Below are positions 6,794 through 16,367 of a stretch of DNA of 64,000 bases, piece by piece. Positions within the stretch are counted from its first letter, which is position 1. The number at the start of each line of letters is the position of its first letter. The DNA lies in contig JAPLHB010000109.1 in the NCBI GenBank assembly GCA_026389845.1, positions 1-64,000 on the forward strand. Reading direction: 5' to 3'. Both the position numbers and the translations under genes were made by a program. The notes under the pieces were generated by a model. It ran no database searches, had not been told where the DNA came from, and saw nothing but the letters and a program-made list of their open reading frames with translations. Source of the stretch: Chloroflexota bacterium (GTDB lineage Bacteria > Chloroflexota > Anaerolineae > CG2-30-64-16).

Positions 6794-7882
6794 ATGCCTT
6801 CCGACCGCGACCACCGTCCCGACGTTCTCGACCGCGCCTGGCGCATCGCCGGCGCCCCGCGGGTCACTTTGGCCCTGTTGACGCTGACCGGCGTCATGCT
6901 GGCGGTCGCGCTTATCTTCCCCCAACAGCCGCCCGGGCTGGATCGCGTCGCAGCCGAAAGTTGGTTGGCCGAAACTGCGGCTCGCTACGGCAGCCTGGGC
7001 GTCGTCCTGCGCACGTTGGGCGTCTTCGTGGCGCTCGATGGCTTGATCCTCCGCGTGGCGGTGGCGCTGCTGGCCTTCAACCTGCTCCTGAGCCTTGCCA
7101 CGGGGATCGGACAGGCGAGGCAGGTCTGGCGCGGCCGGCCGGCCGGCGAGCGCCGCCCCTTTGCCGCGTTCGGATGGCCGTTGGCCTGGCTGGGCCTGCT
7201 GATCGCGCTGCTGGGCCTGTGGGTCAACGACGTGGCGGGCTGGCGTGCGGCCGACGTGGCCCTGGCCCCCGGCAGCAGCGTGACGCCCTCCGCCGCGTCC
7301 AGTCGCGGGCTGCAACTCCGGCTGGATGGAGTCAGCGCCGCGGAACGGGATGCCGCGTCCGCGGTGACGCTGGTCATGCCTGACGGCGCCGCGCAGCAGA
7401 TCAACACCGGGCCGCGCTGGCCGGGGCGCTGGGGCAACCTATGGCTCTTCCAGCGCGCCACCGGCCCAGCCCTAGCGGTGGCCGCGCGGGACGGCGAGGG
7501 CCAAACCCTATCGCTGCAAACGCTGGAGACGGGCGGCGAGGCCGGCTCGGCCATCCACCTCCTCTTCCGCCAGAACCAAACCGAGCAGGGCTTCGGCCTG
7601 CCGGCGCGCAACCTGACCTTCCGAGCCGTCAGCTACGAGGCGCTGCCGGAGAAGGGGATCGGCCGGCCGGTGTTCCTGGTCGAAGCATACCGGGGCGACG
7701 CCGCGACGCCGGTGTTCAGCCAGTTGGTCGAAGACGAGGCCGTGGTGGCTATAGATGACGCGACGTTGACCCTGCGCCGCGACTACTACGTCCTCCTGGG
7801 CATGGCGTATCTGCCGGGGCTGCCGGTGGTGATCGCGGGCGCGCTCTTGGCTCTTGCGGGTGCGCTGGTGGCACGTCCTTGA
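6794..7882 (+). CDS. ResB-like membrane protein
   Basis: 362 residues. Three hydrophobic segments are visible in the first 150 residues (about 23-45, 72-98 and 128-150), then a large domain of about 170 residues outside the membrane rich in strands, then a C-terminal segment (YLPGLPVVIAGALLALAGALV). This matches the topology of ResB/Ccs1 proteins, which help deliver haem and reduced apocytochrome during system II cytochrome c maturation, but the sequence is divergent. No ResC/CcsA partner is in the window. The ATG at 6794 is used because the next residues are charged and precede the first helix; a heptamer repeat lies right before it. Function is inferred from topology and modest similarity. 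Confidence 0.55.
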   Translation: MPSDRDHRPDVLDRAWRIAGAPRVTLALLTLTGVMLAVALIFPQQPPGLDRVAAESWLAETAARYGSLGVVLRTLGVFVALDGLILRVAVALLAFNLLLSLATGIGQARQVWRGRPAGERRPFAAFGWPLAWLGLLIALLGLWVNDVAGWRAADVALAPGSSVTPSAASSRGLQLRLDGVSAAERDAASAVTLVMPDGAAQQINTGPRWPGRWGNLWLFQRATGPALAVAARDGEGQTLSLQTLETGGEAGSAIHLLFRQNQTEQGFGLPARNLTFRAVSYEALPEKGIGRPVFLVEAYRGDAATPVFSQLVEDEAVVAIDDATLTLRRDYYVLLGMAYLPGLPVVIAGALLALAGALVARP

Positions 7883-7955
7883 CATCCCCCCCGCTTTCTC
7901 CTACAATGGCAGTGTCGAGAGGATCGTATGACTGCGGAAAAGGACTGACACCAGA

Positions 7956-8582
7956 ATGAAAACCATCACCATGGGCGTTGCGGGCGGCACCGGCTCGGGC
8001 AAAACGACCGTTGCCCGGAGGATCCTGGAGCGTGTCGGCTTCGACCGCGTGGCCTATGTGCCGCACGACGCGTACTACCGCGACGTGAGCGACCTGCCGC
8101 CGGCCGAGCGCGGCCAACTCAACTTCGACCATCCCGACTCGCTGGACAACGACCTGCTGATCGTCCATCTGCAGGAGCTGCAGGCGGGACGGGCCGTCGA
8201 AATTCCCGTCTACGACTTCAAGACCCACAGCCGCGTCGCGGAGACCCGCCACGTAGATCCCCAGCCGGTAATCCTGGTGGAAGGCATCCTGATCTTTGCG
8301 GATAAACGGCTGCGCGATCTGATGAACGTGAAGATCTTCGTGGACACCGACGCCGACATCCGCCTGATCCGCCGTTTACAGCGCGACATCAGCGAGCGCG
8401 GCCGGTCGGCCGAGTCGGTCATCAACCAATACTTGCGCACCGTGCGGCCCATGCACCTGGAGTTTGCCGAGCCGAGCAAGCGTTACGCCGACGTGATCAT
8501 CCCCGAGGGCGGCTTCAATGAGGTCGCCATCGAAATGGTGGCCGCGCGGCTGCGCGCGCTGATCGAAGAAGCGAAGGAATAA
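7956..8582 (+). CDS. udk: Uridine kinase
   Basis: 208 residues, the usual length for bacterial uridine kinase, which phosphorylates uridine and cytidine in pyrimidine salvage. P-loop [12 protein letters not shown] near the N-terminus, then PHDAYYRD, the [13 protein letters not shown] substrate-binding segment, YDFKTHSR, the Walker B-like ILVEGILIF, and [16 protein letters not shown], the lid with catalytic arginines. It lies 73 nt after the ResB-like gene and 1 nt before the aminotransferase gene, so it may be cotranscribed with the glycan locus, although its role is housekeeping. UTP and CTP supply would be relevant to CDP-sugar synthesis (inference). Confidence 0.95.
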   Translation: MKTITMGVAGGTGSGKTTVARRILERVGFDRVAYVPHDAYYRDVSDLPPAERGQLNFDHPDSLDNDLLIVHLQELQAGRAVEIPVYDFKTHSRVAETRHVDPQPVILVEGILIFADKRLRDLMNVKIFVDTDADIRLIRRLQRDISERGRSAESVINQYLRTVRPMHLEFAEPSKRYADVIIPEGGFNEVAIEMVAARLRALIEEAKE

Positions 8583-8583
8583 C

Positions 8584-9729
8584 ATGCCTGAATCTACTCT
8601 CCGTTCCGTCCCGTTGCTCGACCTGAAGGCGCAGTATGCGCCCATCCGCGAGGAGATCCGCGCCGCTATCGATCGCGTGGCCGATTCGCAATACTTCATC
8701 CTGGGGCCGGAGGTCGAGGCCCTGGAGCGCGAGGTCGCGGCCTATTCCCAATGCCGATTCGGCATCGGCATGTCGTCGGGTACTGATGCGCTGACAGCCG
8801 CAATGATGGCAATTGACGTTGGCCCCGGCGACGAAGTCATCACCACGCCCTACTCCTTCTTTGCCACGGCCGGCTGCATCGCCCGCCTGGGCGCGCAGGC
8901 CGTGTTCGTGGACATTGACCCGCTCACGTTCAATCTCGACCCCGCAGGCATCGAAGCCGCAATCACCGGACAAACAAAAGCCATCCTTCCGGTCCACCTC
9001 TACGGCCAAATGGCCGACATGGACCCCATCATCGCCATCGCAGCCCGGCACAACCTCATCGTCATCGAGGACGCAGCGCAGGCCATCGGAGCCGAATATC
9101 ACGGCCGGCGCGCCGGCTCCATCGGCCACTTCGGCTGCTTCAGCTTCTTCCCCTCCAAAAACCTGGGCGGCTTCGGCGACGGCGGCATGGTCACGACCAA
9201 CGATCCCGCCCTGGCCGAAAAAGCAAAATGGCTGCGCAACCACGGCATGAACCCGAAATATTACCACAAATACATCGGCGGCAATTTCCGGCTGGACGCG
9301 CTGCAAGCAGCCGTCCTGCGCATCAAGCTCAAATACCTGGACAGTTGGACCGCCGGCCGCCAGCGCAACGCCGACCGCTACCGGCGCCTGTTCGCAGAAG
9401 CAGGCCTGACGCAACCCGCAACCCGCAACCCGCAATCCGTCGTCCCGCCCTTCGACGCCGGCTTCGGCCGCCACGTCTACAACCAGTTCGTCATCCGCAC
9501 CAGCCGCCGCGACGCAGTCATCACCCAACTCAAAGCCCGCCAGATCGGCCACGAGATCTACTACCCCCTGCCGCTGCACCTGCAAGAATGCTTCGCCGGC
9601 TGGGGCTACCGGCCCGGCGACTTCCCGCACAGCGAAGCCGCGGCCGCCGAAACCCTGGCGCTGCCGATTTACCCGGAGCTGACCGAAGAGCTGCAAGCCG
9701 CAGTAGTGGCGGCGATCGCGGCAGCGTAG
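8584..9729 (+). CDS. DegT/DnrJ/EryC1/StrS family sugar aminotransferase
   Basis: 381-residue PLP enzyme of the family that transaminates keto-sugars bound to nucleotides. N-terminal [17 protein letters not shown] is diagnostic; GSGTDAL-type phosphate loop reads [22 protein letters not shown] provides the Asp that contacts the pyridine ring; the Schiff-base Lys is K192 in [15 protein letters not shown]. Presence of this Lys argues against RfbH-type dehydratases, which lack it. Four GCAACCC-type heptamers (9411-9438) lie inside the gene and encode [10 protein letters not shown] near residue 280. It opens a long plus-strand glycan locus. The exact sugar is not determined. Confidence 0.9.
   Translation: MPESTLRSVPLLDLKAQYAPIREEIRAAIDRVADSQYFILGPEVEALEREVAAYSQCRFGIGMSSGTDALTAAMMAIDVGPGDEVITTPYSFFATAGCIARLGAQAVFVDIDPLTFNLDPAGIEAAITGQTKAILPVHLYGQMADMDPIIAIAARHNLIVIEDAAQAIGAEYHGRRAGSIGHFGCFSFFPSKNLGGFGDGGMVTTNDPALAEKAKWLRNHGMNPKYYHKYIGGNFRLDALQAAVLRIKLKYLDSWTAGRQRNADRYRRLFAEAGLTQPATRNPQSVVPPFDAGFGRHVYNQFVIRTSRRDAVITQLKARQIGHEIYYPLPLHLQECFAGWGYRPGDFPHSEAAAAETLALPIYPELTEELQAAVVAAIAAA
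9411..9438. repeat. Heptamer repeat inside aminotransferase gene
   Basis: GCAACCC three times and GCAATCC once in exact 7-nt register. It is read in frame and adds a short loop in a region of the family that varies in length. Confidence 0.75.
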
Positions 9730-9753
9730 CAAAAATCACGAGGAGGCCCTCCT

Positions 9754-10524
9754 GTGAAAACCGTCATCCTGGCCGGCGGCCTCGGTACCCGACTGGCCGA
9801 AGAAACCGAAATCATCCCCAAACCAATGGTCGAAATCGGCGGCCGGCCCATCCTCTGGCACATCATGCAACACTACGCCCACCACGGACACAAAGAATTC
9901 ATCATCGCCCTGGGCTACAAAAGCGCAGTCATCAAACGCTACTTCCTGGAATACCAGACGCTCGACGACAACATCACCGTCAACCTCGCGACCGGCGCAA
10001 TACAGCTCCACGCTGCCCAACGCACAGATTGGCTCGTACACCTCATCGAAACCGGCCTCAACACCATGACCGGCGGCCGGATCCAACGGCTCAAACCGTG
10101 GCTCCAGGACGAAACCTTCATGGTCACCTATGGCGACGGCGTCGGCGACGTGGACATTGCCGAGCTCCTGCGTTTCCACCGGACACAGGGCCGCACAGCA
10201 ACCGTAACAGCCGTCCGCCCACCGGCCCGTTTCGGCGGACTGACCCTGGCCGGCGACCGCGTCGCCAGCTTCACGGAAAAACCGCAGCTCGGCGAAGGCT
10301 GGATCAACGGCGGCTTCATGGTCCTGGAACCAGCCATATTCGACTACCTACACGGCGACGCCACCATCCTCGAAACACACACCCTCGACCGGCTGGCCGC
10401 GGACGGTCAACTGGCCGCCTATCGCCACAACCGCTACTGGCAATGCATGGACACCTTGCGGGAAAAACGACTGCTGGAAAACCTCTGGCAAAGCGGAAAC
10501 CCGCCCTGGAAAACGTGGGCATGA
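9754..10524 (+). CDS. rfbF: Glucose-1-phosphate cytidylyltransferase
   Basis: 256 residues; makes CDP-glucose from CTP and glucose-1-phosphate. The nucleotidyltransferase signature [26 protein letters not shown] is split here into AGGLGTRL and [10 protein letters not shown]; the metal site is [17 protein letters not shown] and FTEKP with WINGGFMV are typical of RfbF rather than RmlA. Start is GTG at 9754 with GAGGAGG upstream. The stop overlaps the next gene's ATG by 4 nt (ATGA), so it is translationally coupled to the dehydratase. It is the first committed step for the CDP-6-deoxyhexose made by the next genes. Confidence 0.94.
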   Translation: MKTVILAGGLGTRLAEETEIIPKPMVEIGGRPILWHIMQHYAHHGHKEFIIALGYKSAVIKRYFLEYQTLDDNITVNLATGAIQLHAAQRTDWLVHLIETGLNTMTGGRIQRLKPWLQDETFMVTYGDGVGDVDIAELLRFHRTQGRTATVTAVRPPARFGGLTLAGDRVASFTEKPQLGEGWINGGFMVLEPAIFDYLHGDATILETHTLDRLAADGQLAAYRHNRYWQCMDTLREKRLLENLWQSGNPPWKTWA

Positions 10525-11510
10525 ACAACACAACCCCCTTCTGGCAAGATCGCCCCACCTTCATCACCGGCGCCACCGGCCTGCTGGGCGGCTGGCTCGT
10601 GCGCCGCCTCCTCAACCTGCGCGCCGAAGTCGTCTGCCTGGTGCGCGATTGGGTGCCGCAATCAGAACTGGTGCGCAGCGGCCTGCTCGAACAAGTGCGC
10701 ATCGTGCGCGGACCGATAGAAGACCAAGCGCTGCTCGAACGCACCCTGGGCGAATACGAAATTGACACCGTCATCCACCTGGCCGCCCAAACCATCGTCG
10801 GCATCGCCAACCGCAACCCGCTCGCCACACTGGAAACAAACATCGCCGGCACGTGGCGGCTCCTCGAAGCGTGCCGGCGCAGCCCCAAAGTACAACAAAT
10901 CATCGTCGCCTCGTCAGACAAAGCCTATGGCGACCAGCCGGCGCTGCCCTACGACGAACACACCCCCCTCCAGGGTCGCCATCCCTACGACGTCAGCAAA
11001 GCGTGCGCCGACCTCATCGCCCACGCCTACGCCGTCACCTACAACCTGCCCGTCGCCATCACCCGCTGCGGCAACCTCTACGGCGGCGGCGACCTCAACT
11101 GGAACCGCATCGTCCCCGGCGCCATCCGCGCCATCCTGCGCGGCCAGCGACCGATCATCCGCTCCGACGGCCTATCGGTGCGCGACTACTTCTACGTGGA
11201 AGACGGCGCAGCCGCCTACACCCTGCTGGCCGAAAAATTAGCCGCCCAGCCCGAGCTGCGCGGCGAAGCGTTCAACTTCTCCAACGAAATCCAAATCACA
11301 GTGCTCGAGCTCGCAAGCCGCATCCTGGCGCTCATGGATTCAACCCTGACACCCGCCGTGCAAAACGAAGCGTCAAACGAAATTCAGCGCCAATACCTCA
11401 GCGCGGCCAAAGCACGGCAAAAATTGGGCTGGACGCCGCTGTTCACGCTCGACGCAGGGCTGCGCCGGACCATCGCCTGGTATCGTGACTTCCTCGGAGC
11501 AACCCCATGA
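10521..11510 (+). CDS. rfbG: CDP-glucose 4,6-dehydratase-like SDR enzyme
   Basis: 329-residue extended short-chain dehydrogenase, expected to convert CDP-glucose to CDP-4-keto-6-deoxyglucose. NAD-binding [14 protein letters not shown], then HLAAQTIVG, the Ser/Asp active site SSDKAYG, and the catalytic [28 protein letters not shown] is characteristic of RfbG. It begins with ATG at 10521 inside the rfbF stop and ends in a 4-nt overlap with the methyltransferase gene. The same frame is open far upstream (to 9228), but that extension only shadows rfbF and the aminotransferase. The family is clear from order and motifs. Confidence 0.92.
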   Translation: MNNTTPFWQDRPTFITGATGLLGGWLVRRLLNLRAEVVCLVRDWVPQSELVRSGLLEQVRIVRGPIEDQALLERTLGEYEIDTVIHLAAQTIVGIANRNPLATLETNIAGTWRLLEACRRSPKVQQIIVASSDKAYGDQPALPYDEHTPLQGRHPYDVSKACADLIAHAYAVTYNLPVAITRCGNLYGGGDLNWNRIVPGAIRAILRGQRPIIRSDGLSVRDYFYVEDGAAAYTLLAEKLAAQPELRGEAFNFSNEIQITVLELASRILALMDSTLTPAVQNEASNEIQRQYLSAAKARQKLGWTPLFTLDAGLRRTIAWYRDFLGATP

Positions 11511-12739
11511 ACCACCCCCTGCCGCCCTGCCGCGCGTGCGGCGGGTCACACCTCGCACCGATCCTCTCGCTGGGCCGGACGCCGCTGGCCAACTCGCTCC
11601 TGACAGCCGCCCAGCTTGCCCAGCCCGAACCGACCTACCCCCTTGACCTGGCCTTCTGCCCCGCCTGCACCCTGCTGCAGATCACCGAAACCGTCCCCCC
11701 CGAGCTGCTGTTTCGGACATACCTCTACTACTCGTCGTTCTCCGACACCATGCTCCAAAGCGCACAGCAACTGGCCGGCCGGCTGATCACCGAACGCCGC
11801 CTGCGCCAGGAAAGCCTCGTCGTCGAAGTCGCCAGCAACGACGGCTACCTCCTGCAATACTACCGCCAGGCCGGCATACCGGTGCTGGGCATCGAACCGG
11901 CCGTCAACATCGCCGAAATAGCCGCCCAGCGCGGCATCCCCACGGTCTGCGAATTCTTCGGAGCAGAATTAGCTCAGCAGCTTCGGACGGCCGGCCGGCA
12001 GGCCGACGTCATCCACGCCAACAACGTCCTGGCGCACGTCGCACAACTCAACAGCTTCGTAGCCGGCTTCGCCACCCTGTTGAAAGATGACGGCCTGGCC
12101 GTAATCGAAACACCCTACGTCAAAGAAATGCTAGATGGCACCGAATTCGACACAATCTACCACGAGCACCTGTGCTACTACTCGCTCACAGCCCTCCACC
12201 GCCTGTTCCGCCGCCACGGCCTGCAAATCGTAGACGTCGAACGCATCCCCCTGCACGGCGGCTCGCTGCGCATCTGCGCCGGCCTAAACGGGAGAGCCGC
12301 CGCGCGGCCGGCCGTGACCGCGCTGCTGGCTGCCGAGACCGGCTGGGGCGTGAACCAGATCGCCTGCTACCGTGAGTTCGGCGCCCGCATCGCACAACTG
12401 CGCAGCCGGCTGCTCGAACTCCTGCAGGAACTCAAACGCCAGGGCCGGCGCATCGCGGTCTATGGCGCATCGGCGAAAGGAAGCACCTTGCTGAACTACT
12501 TCGGCATCGGCCGCGAAACACTGGAATACGTAGTAGACCGCAGCACCGTCAAACAAGGCCTCTACACCCCCGGCACCCACCTGCCGATCTACGCGCCGGA
12601 AAAGCTGCTGGCCGACATGCCCGACTACGTCCTGCTGCTCACCTGGAACCTCGCCGACGAAATTCTCGCCCAACAGGCGGCGTATCGCGCACGTGGCGGC
12701 CGGTTCATCGTCCCGATTCCTGATTTGAGAATAATCTGA
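11507..12739 (+). CDS. NDP-sugar C-methyltransferase (TylC3-like)
   Basis: 410-residue SAM-dependent methyltransferase with three parts. The N-terminal zinc-binding domain has CRACGG and CPACTLLQ; the central Rossmann domain has [15 protein letters not shown] for SAM binding; the C-terminal domain has [20 protein letters not shown]. This three-domain architecture is that of TylC3/EvaC, which methylate C3 of 4-keto-6-deoxy sugars. YHEHLCYYS is a conserved active-site segment of that family. It lies between rfbG, which makes the 4-keto substrate, and the epimerase gene, with 4-nt and 1-nt overlaps, so a C-methyl-branched CDP-sugar is the likely product. Confidence 0.88.
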   Translation: MNHPLPPCRACGGSHLAPILSLGRTPLANSLLTAAQLAQPEPTYPLDLAFCPACTLLQITETVPPELLFRTYLYYSSFSDTMLQSAQQLAGRLITERRLRQESLVVEVASNDGYLLQYYRQAGIPVLGIEPAVNIAEIAAQRGIPTVCEFFGAELAQQLRTAGRQADVIHANNVLAHVAQLNSFVAGFATLLKDDGLAVIETPYVKEMLDGTEFDTIYHEHLCYYSLTALHRLFRRHGLQIVDVERIPLHGGSLRICAGLNGRAAARPAVTALLAAETGWGVNQIACYREFGARIAQLRSRLLELLQELKRQGRRIAVYGASAKGSTLLNYFGIGRETLEYVVDRSTVKQGLYTPGTHLPIYAPEKLLADMPDYVLLLTWNLADEILAQQAAYRARGGRFIVPIPDLRII

Positions 12740-13269
12740 TGATCTTTACAGAAACTCGACTGCCAGGCGCATTCATCATCGAACCGGAGCTGCGCGCAGA
12801 CGAACGGGGCTTCTTCGCACGCACCTGGTGCCAACGCGAGTTCGCCGCGCACGGACTAAACCTCCGGCTGGTCCAGTGTAACCTCTCCGGCAACACCCTG
12901 GCTGGCACCGTCCGTGGATTGCACTACCAGGCAGCGCCGTACGAAGAGGCTAAGATCGTGAGTTGTAACCACGGCGCGATCTGCGACGTAATCGTGGACT
13001 TGCGTCCCGCCTCGCCGACCTCCAAAAAGTGGCTGGCCGTCGAGCTAACCGAGCAGAACCGCCGCATGCTCTACATCCCCGAAGGATTCGCACACGGCTT
13101 TCAGACCCTCAAAGACCACTCCGAAGTCTTCTATCAGATGTCGGAGTTCTACATCCCCGCAGCGGCCAGAGGCGCACGCTGGAACGACCCGGCCTTCGGC
13201 ATCCGTTGGCCGCTGCCTGTAACGATCATCTCGCCGCGCGATCGCAGCTACCCGGATTTTGACGCATGA
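12739..13269 (+). CDS. dTDP-4-dehydrorhamnose 3,5-epimerase-like protein
   Basis: 176 residues, RmlC-type cupin. Family residues are visible: FFARTWCQREF, QCNLSGNTLAGTVRGLHYQ containing the catalytic His, IVDLRPASPTSKKW, YIPEGFAHGFQTL and YQMSEFYIP. In this operon its substrate is probably the CDP-4-keto-6-deoxy (C-methylated) sugar rather than a dTDP-sugar, so the rfbC name is avoided. It may epimerise at C3, C5 or both. It begins 1 nt inside the methyltransferase stop and overlaps the following reductase by 4 nt. Confidence 0.9.
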   Translation: MIFTETRLPGAFIIEPELRADERGFFARTWCQREFAAHGLNLRLVQCNLSGNTLAGTVRGLHYQAAPYEEAKIVSCNHGAICDVIVDLRPASPTSKKWLAVELTEQNRRMLYIPEGFAHGFQTLKDHSEVFYQMSEFYIPAAARGARWNDPAFGIRWPLPVTIISPRDRSYPDFDA

Positions 13270-14180
13270 ACAGAGTCCTGCTCACTGGCGCAACCGGTTT
13301 CATCGGCCGGCAATGCCTGCTCCCCCTGCTTGCCAGCGGCTACGAGGTGCACGCAGCGGGCATCGACGCGGCGCTGAACGATCCACCAGGCGTGCAGTGG
13401 CATCAAACCGATCTGCTGAACCCTCACCAGGTGGTCGAGTTGGTGGAGACCAGCCGACCGTCGCACCTGCTCCATTTCGCCTGGTATGCCGTGCCCGGCA
13501 AGTATTGGACCTCGCCGGAAAACCTTCGCTGGGTGCAGGCCAGCTTGGGGCTGCTGCAAGCGTTCGCGGCGAACGGCGGCCAGCGGGTCGTGATGGCCGG
13601 AAGCTGCGCCGAGTATGACTGGCGCTACGGTTTCTGTTCGGAGCAGGTCACGCCGCTCGCACCCGCAACCCTCTACGGGACGTGCAAACACGCGCTCCAG
13701 ACGCTGGTCAGCGCGTACGCGGCCCAGGTGGGATTGAGCGCGGCGTGGGGACGCATCTTCTTCTTATATGGCCCACACGAGCATCCCGCCAGACTGGTCG
13801 CAGCGGTGATCCGGGCGCTGTTACGCAGAGAGCCGGCGCGTTGCTCGCACGGCGACCAGGTCCGGGACTTCCTGCACGTGAGCGACGTGGCCGGCGCGTT
13901 TGTGGCGCTGTTGAACAGCGCCGTGTCCGGACCGGTCAACGTCGCCTCGGGTCAACCGATCAGCATCAGGGATCTAGTCTACAGGATCGCCGCGAAGCTC
14001 GGCCGGGCCGACCTGATCCAATTGGGCGCCGTACCCACGCCGGCCAACGAGCCGCCGCTGCTGGTGGCCGACGTGCGACGGCTGCGCGACGAAGTAGGGT
14101 GGCGGCCGGCATATGATTTGGAGACTGGGCTGGCGCGGACCATTGACTGGTGGCGCGAGACACCCCCGGTCAGGCTTTGA
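13266..14180 (+). CDS. NAD-dependent epimerase/dehydratase (probable 4-ketoreductase)
   Basis: 304-residue extended SDR. It starts MNRVLLTGATGFIGRQCLL with the dinucleotide motif, carries GSCAEYDW as the Ser region and LYGTCKHALQ as the Tyr-x3-Lys catalytic pair, and VRDFLHVSDVAGAF as in sugar-nucleotide enzymes. As the last of five overlapping genes it probably reduces the 4-keto group to give the final CDP-branched 6-deoxyhexose. That role is inferred from order; it could also be an epimerase. The C-terminal part shows the usual substrate domain ending WRETPPVRL. Confidence 0.85.
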   Translation: MNRVLLTGATGFIGRQCLLPLLASGYEVHAAGIDAALNDPPGVQWHQTDLLNPHQVVELVETSRPSHLLHFAWYAVPGKYWTSPENLRWVQASLGLLQAFAANGGQRVVMAGSCAEYDWRYGFCSEQVTPLAPATLYGTCKHALQTLVSAYAAQVGLSAAWGRIFFLYGPHEHPARLVAAVIRALLRREPARCSHGDQVRDFLHVSDVAGAFVALLNSAVSGPVNVASGQPISIRDLVYRIAAKLGRADLIQLGAVPTPANEPPLLVADVRRLRDEVGWRPAYDLETGLARTIDWWRETPPVRL

Positions 14181-14188
14181 GGTCGCGT

Positions 14189-14869
14189 ATGATGACGTCC
14201 CTATCGCCGAGTAATCTGGCGGATTACGTCTCGAATCAGCTCAACTGCTTTTTCCCAGACGGCCGCACCATGCGTCTGCAGGAGCAGATCGCGGCCGTTA
14301 GTCTGACTCTTGAGCGCGTCGAATTCTGTTTCAAGCATAGTGCGGTCAAGCGATACTTCAACGACGGCCAGGCAAGCTTCAATCATCTATTTTCTGATCA
14401 ATATGCAGCCTTCGTTTGGTTCCTGGGGAATACGCTCTGGCAAGCGAACGCTCCTCAACCGTTATTGGACAAGCTGTTTTATCTCAACAAAACGCTCCAT
14501 GCCTTTGAGTGCATGTATGATACGCAAATGCCGGCCATTTTCTTCTTGTCGCATACGGTCGGTACCGTGCTGGGCAAGGCAACTTATGCCGATTTTCTCG
14601 TCGTCTCTCAAGGCTGCACCGTCGGTACGCACCGTAATGTGTATCCGGTTTTGGGAAAGGGCGTGGGCCTGGGTGCGAGAGTCTCCATTATCGGTGACTG
14701 TAAGATCGGAGATCGCGTATCTATCGGCAGCGATACGGCGATCTTTCAGCAAGATATCGGCGACGACACGACGGTTTACACGAGTCGAGAGGGTCAATTG
14801 ACCTTCAGGGCAGCGGCCGAATCTTACGCACAGAAGTTCTTCAATGTGAATTTGCAGACCGTCAACTGA
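14189..14869 (+). CDS. Serine acetyltransferase-like hexapeptide protein
   Basis: 226 residues, with a helical N-terminal half and a left-handed beta-helix C-terminal half. The latter is seen as HTVGTVLGKATYADFLVVSQG, CTVGTHRNVYPVLGKGVGLGA and VSIIGDCKIGDRVSIGSDTAIF, hexapeptide repeats with the CysE-like His in SHTVGTVLG. Versions of this protein in O-antigen and capsule clusters probably acetylate a sugar or serine linked to glycan. ATG at 14189 follows the reductase stop by 8 nt, with GAGG before it. From here the base composition becomes less GC-rich than in the genes before, as it does through the next two genes, which suggests a different origin. Confidence 0.8.
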   Translation: MMTSLSPSNLADYVSNQLNCFFPDGRTMRLQEQIAAVSLTLERVEFCFKHSAVKRYFNDGQASFNHLFSDQYAAFVWFLGNTLWQANAPQPLLDKLFYLNKTLHAFECMYDTQMPAIFFLSHTVGTVLGKATYADFLVVSQGCTVGTHRNVYPVLGKGVGLGARVSIIGDCKIGDRVSIGSDTAIFQQDIGDDTTVYTSREGQLTFRAAAESYAQKFFNVNLQTVN

Positions 14870-14887
14870 TCGGCCGGAAAACTCCTC

Positions 14888-16360
14888 ATGCGCGAAACTC
14901 TTCGCCGCCTATCCAAAATGATCGTCGGCTACGGTGCGATCCAATGGGCCGGACCGTTCCTATCGTTTGTTTTTACGCCGATTATCACGCGTATCTTGGC
15001 GCCGAGCGATTATGGCATCGCCGACTATGCGGTGAGTTTTGCCTCGATGTTTGGCACGGTGGCGCTGCTGGCCGCTCCCCAGGCGCTCATGGCGCATTTC
15101 AACGACCGTGCGGATGAGGCGTGGCAGAAGCGGCTCACCGGAAGCGCCCTGGCGCTTGTCCTGTCCTTCGGCATCCCACTAGGTGTCGCTCTTTTCTTAT
15201 TTGCACCCCAGATCGGGGAGGTCACGTTCCACAGCCAGACTTATACCCATTTGTTTCGATTAGTCGGCGGCACGCTCGCCTTTGGGGTGTGCGGCAGCGT
15301 GTTGACGACTGCTGGGCAGGCTATGCTCCGGGTTCGTTGGGGTATGTTGTTCAGCGCCACCACGATCGCGGCAACCGTCGTTGGCAACGTGTTGTTTATT
15401 ATCGTGTTGCGCCTTGGCGCAACCGGGATGGTGCTCACGCCTGTCGTTGCCGGTGTGGCCGTTTGCCTGGTTTCCCTGTGGCGGATGCGGCAGGCGATCG
15501 GCAGACCGTCTCGCGCTCTGATGAGTACGCTTCTACGGTCAGGTGTAACGCTTTTTCCCACCACGATCTCAGCGTGGGCCTTGCAGGTGATTGATCGTTT
15601 CTTCCTGATCCTTTACGTACCGACGGAAGCCTTGGGATATTATGCCATCGCCAACAAGGTTGCTGCATTGCTCTATGTGGCGATGGTGCCGTTCCTCAAC
15701 GCCTGGACACCCCTGGCGCTTGCCATGCAACGCGAGCCGAACGCCGAACACCGCTACGCCAGCATGTCGCGTTACCTGGCGGGCATCGCGCTGGCGGCTG
15801 CCCTGGCGCTCGGCCTGTTCGCGCCGGAAATCTTGCTCGTGGTTGCACGCCCGGCTTACCTGCCTGCGACACCCTATGTGGGTTTTCTGGCATATGTCCA
15901 CGTCTTCAGTGTCTTTACGACCATGTTGGACATCAGCGCCATGGCCGATAAGCAATTTCGGGCGATCAGTGTAACCATGGTCGCTGGCGCGGTGACTAAT
16001 ATCATCCTAAACTTTATCTTCATTCCCCGCTACGGTGTATGGGGGGCTACCGTTGCTACGGTCATCGGTTACGCGGTGCCCGCCATCTGGCTGTATGTCG
16101 TGTTGCGTCATCGAGCGCCGTTGCCTTATCCTGTCGGCAAGCTGATCGCGGCATGGTTTGTCCAGTTCGGCCTTCTGATGCTCAACCTGTTTCTTCCGCC
16201 GCTCCACTGGACGTTCGCTATCGCTATCAAGTTGCTGCTGATGTTGCTGCTGATGTTGTCGTTTGTTGCGATCGGGATCGTTACACCGTTCGAGGTGCGC
16301 CATGGTTGGCTTGCCTTGCGCCGGCTGGCCAGCGCGCGCCTCAGGCCATCTCATTCATAG
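14888..16360 (+). CDS. Wzx-type oligosaccharide flippase
   Basis: 490-residue polytopic membrane protein of the MATE/MVF-related polysaccharide transporter family. It starts MRETLRRLSKMIVGYGAIQW and shows about twelve to fourteen hydrophobic helices spread over the whole length; SFVFTPIITRILAPSDYGIADYA is typical for the first two helices of Wzx proteins. It would move lipid-linked glycan units across the membrane. It is embedded between sugar-nucleotide and glycosyltransferase genes. No Wzy polymerase or Wzz regulator was recognised in the window. Confidence 0.88.
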   Translation: MRETLRRLSKMIVGYGAIQWAGPFLSFVFTPIITRILAPSDYGIADYAVSFASMFGTVALLAAPQALMAHFNDRADEAWQKRLTGSALALVLSFGIPLGVALFLFAPQIGEVTFHSQTYTHLFRLVGGTLAFGVCGSVLTTAGQAMLRVRWGMLFSATTIAATVVGNVLFIIVLRLGATGMVLTPVVAGVAVCLVSLWRMRQAIGRPSRALMSTLLRSGVTLFPTTISAWALQVIDRFFLILYVPTEALGYYAIANKVAALLYVAMVPFLNAWTPLALAMQREPNAEHRYASMSRYLAGIALAAALALGLFAPEILLVVARPAYLPATPYVGFLAYVHVFSVFTTMLDISAMADKQFRAISVTMVAGAVTNIILNFIFIPRYGVWGATVATVIGYAVPAIWLYVVLRHRAPLPYPVGKLIAAWFVQFGLLMLNLFLPPLHWTFAIAIKLLLMLLLMLSFVAIGIVTPFEVRHGWLALRRLASARLRPSHS

Positions 16361-16367
16361 GCGATCT

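Noticed and set aside
8584-9729. RfbH (CDP-6-deoxy-glucose-3-dehydrase) for the DegT-family gene
   Set aside because: The PLP Lys is present (PSKNLGG) and the protein is shorter than RfbH; it fits an aminotransferase.
9228-10520. Upstream extension of the rfbG frame, open for 430 codons before its ATG
   Set aside because: Pro/Arg-rich reading that overlaps the aminotransferase and rfbF; the true start is the ATG in the rfbF stop codon.
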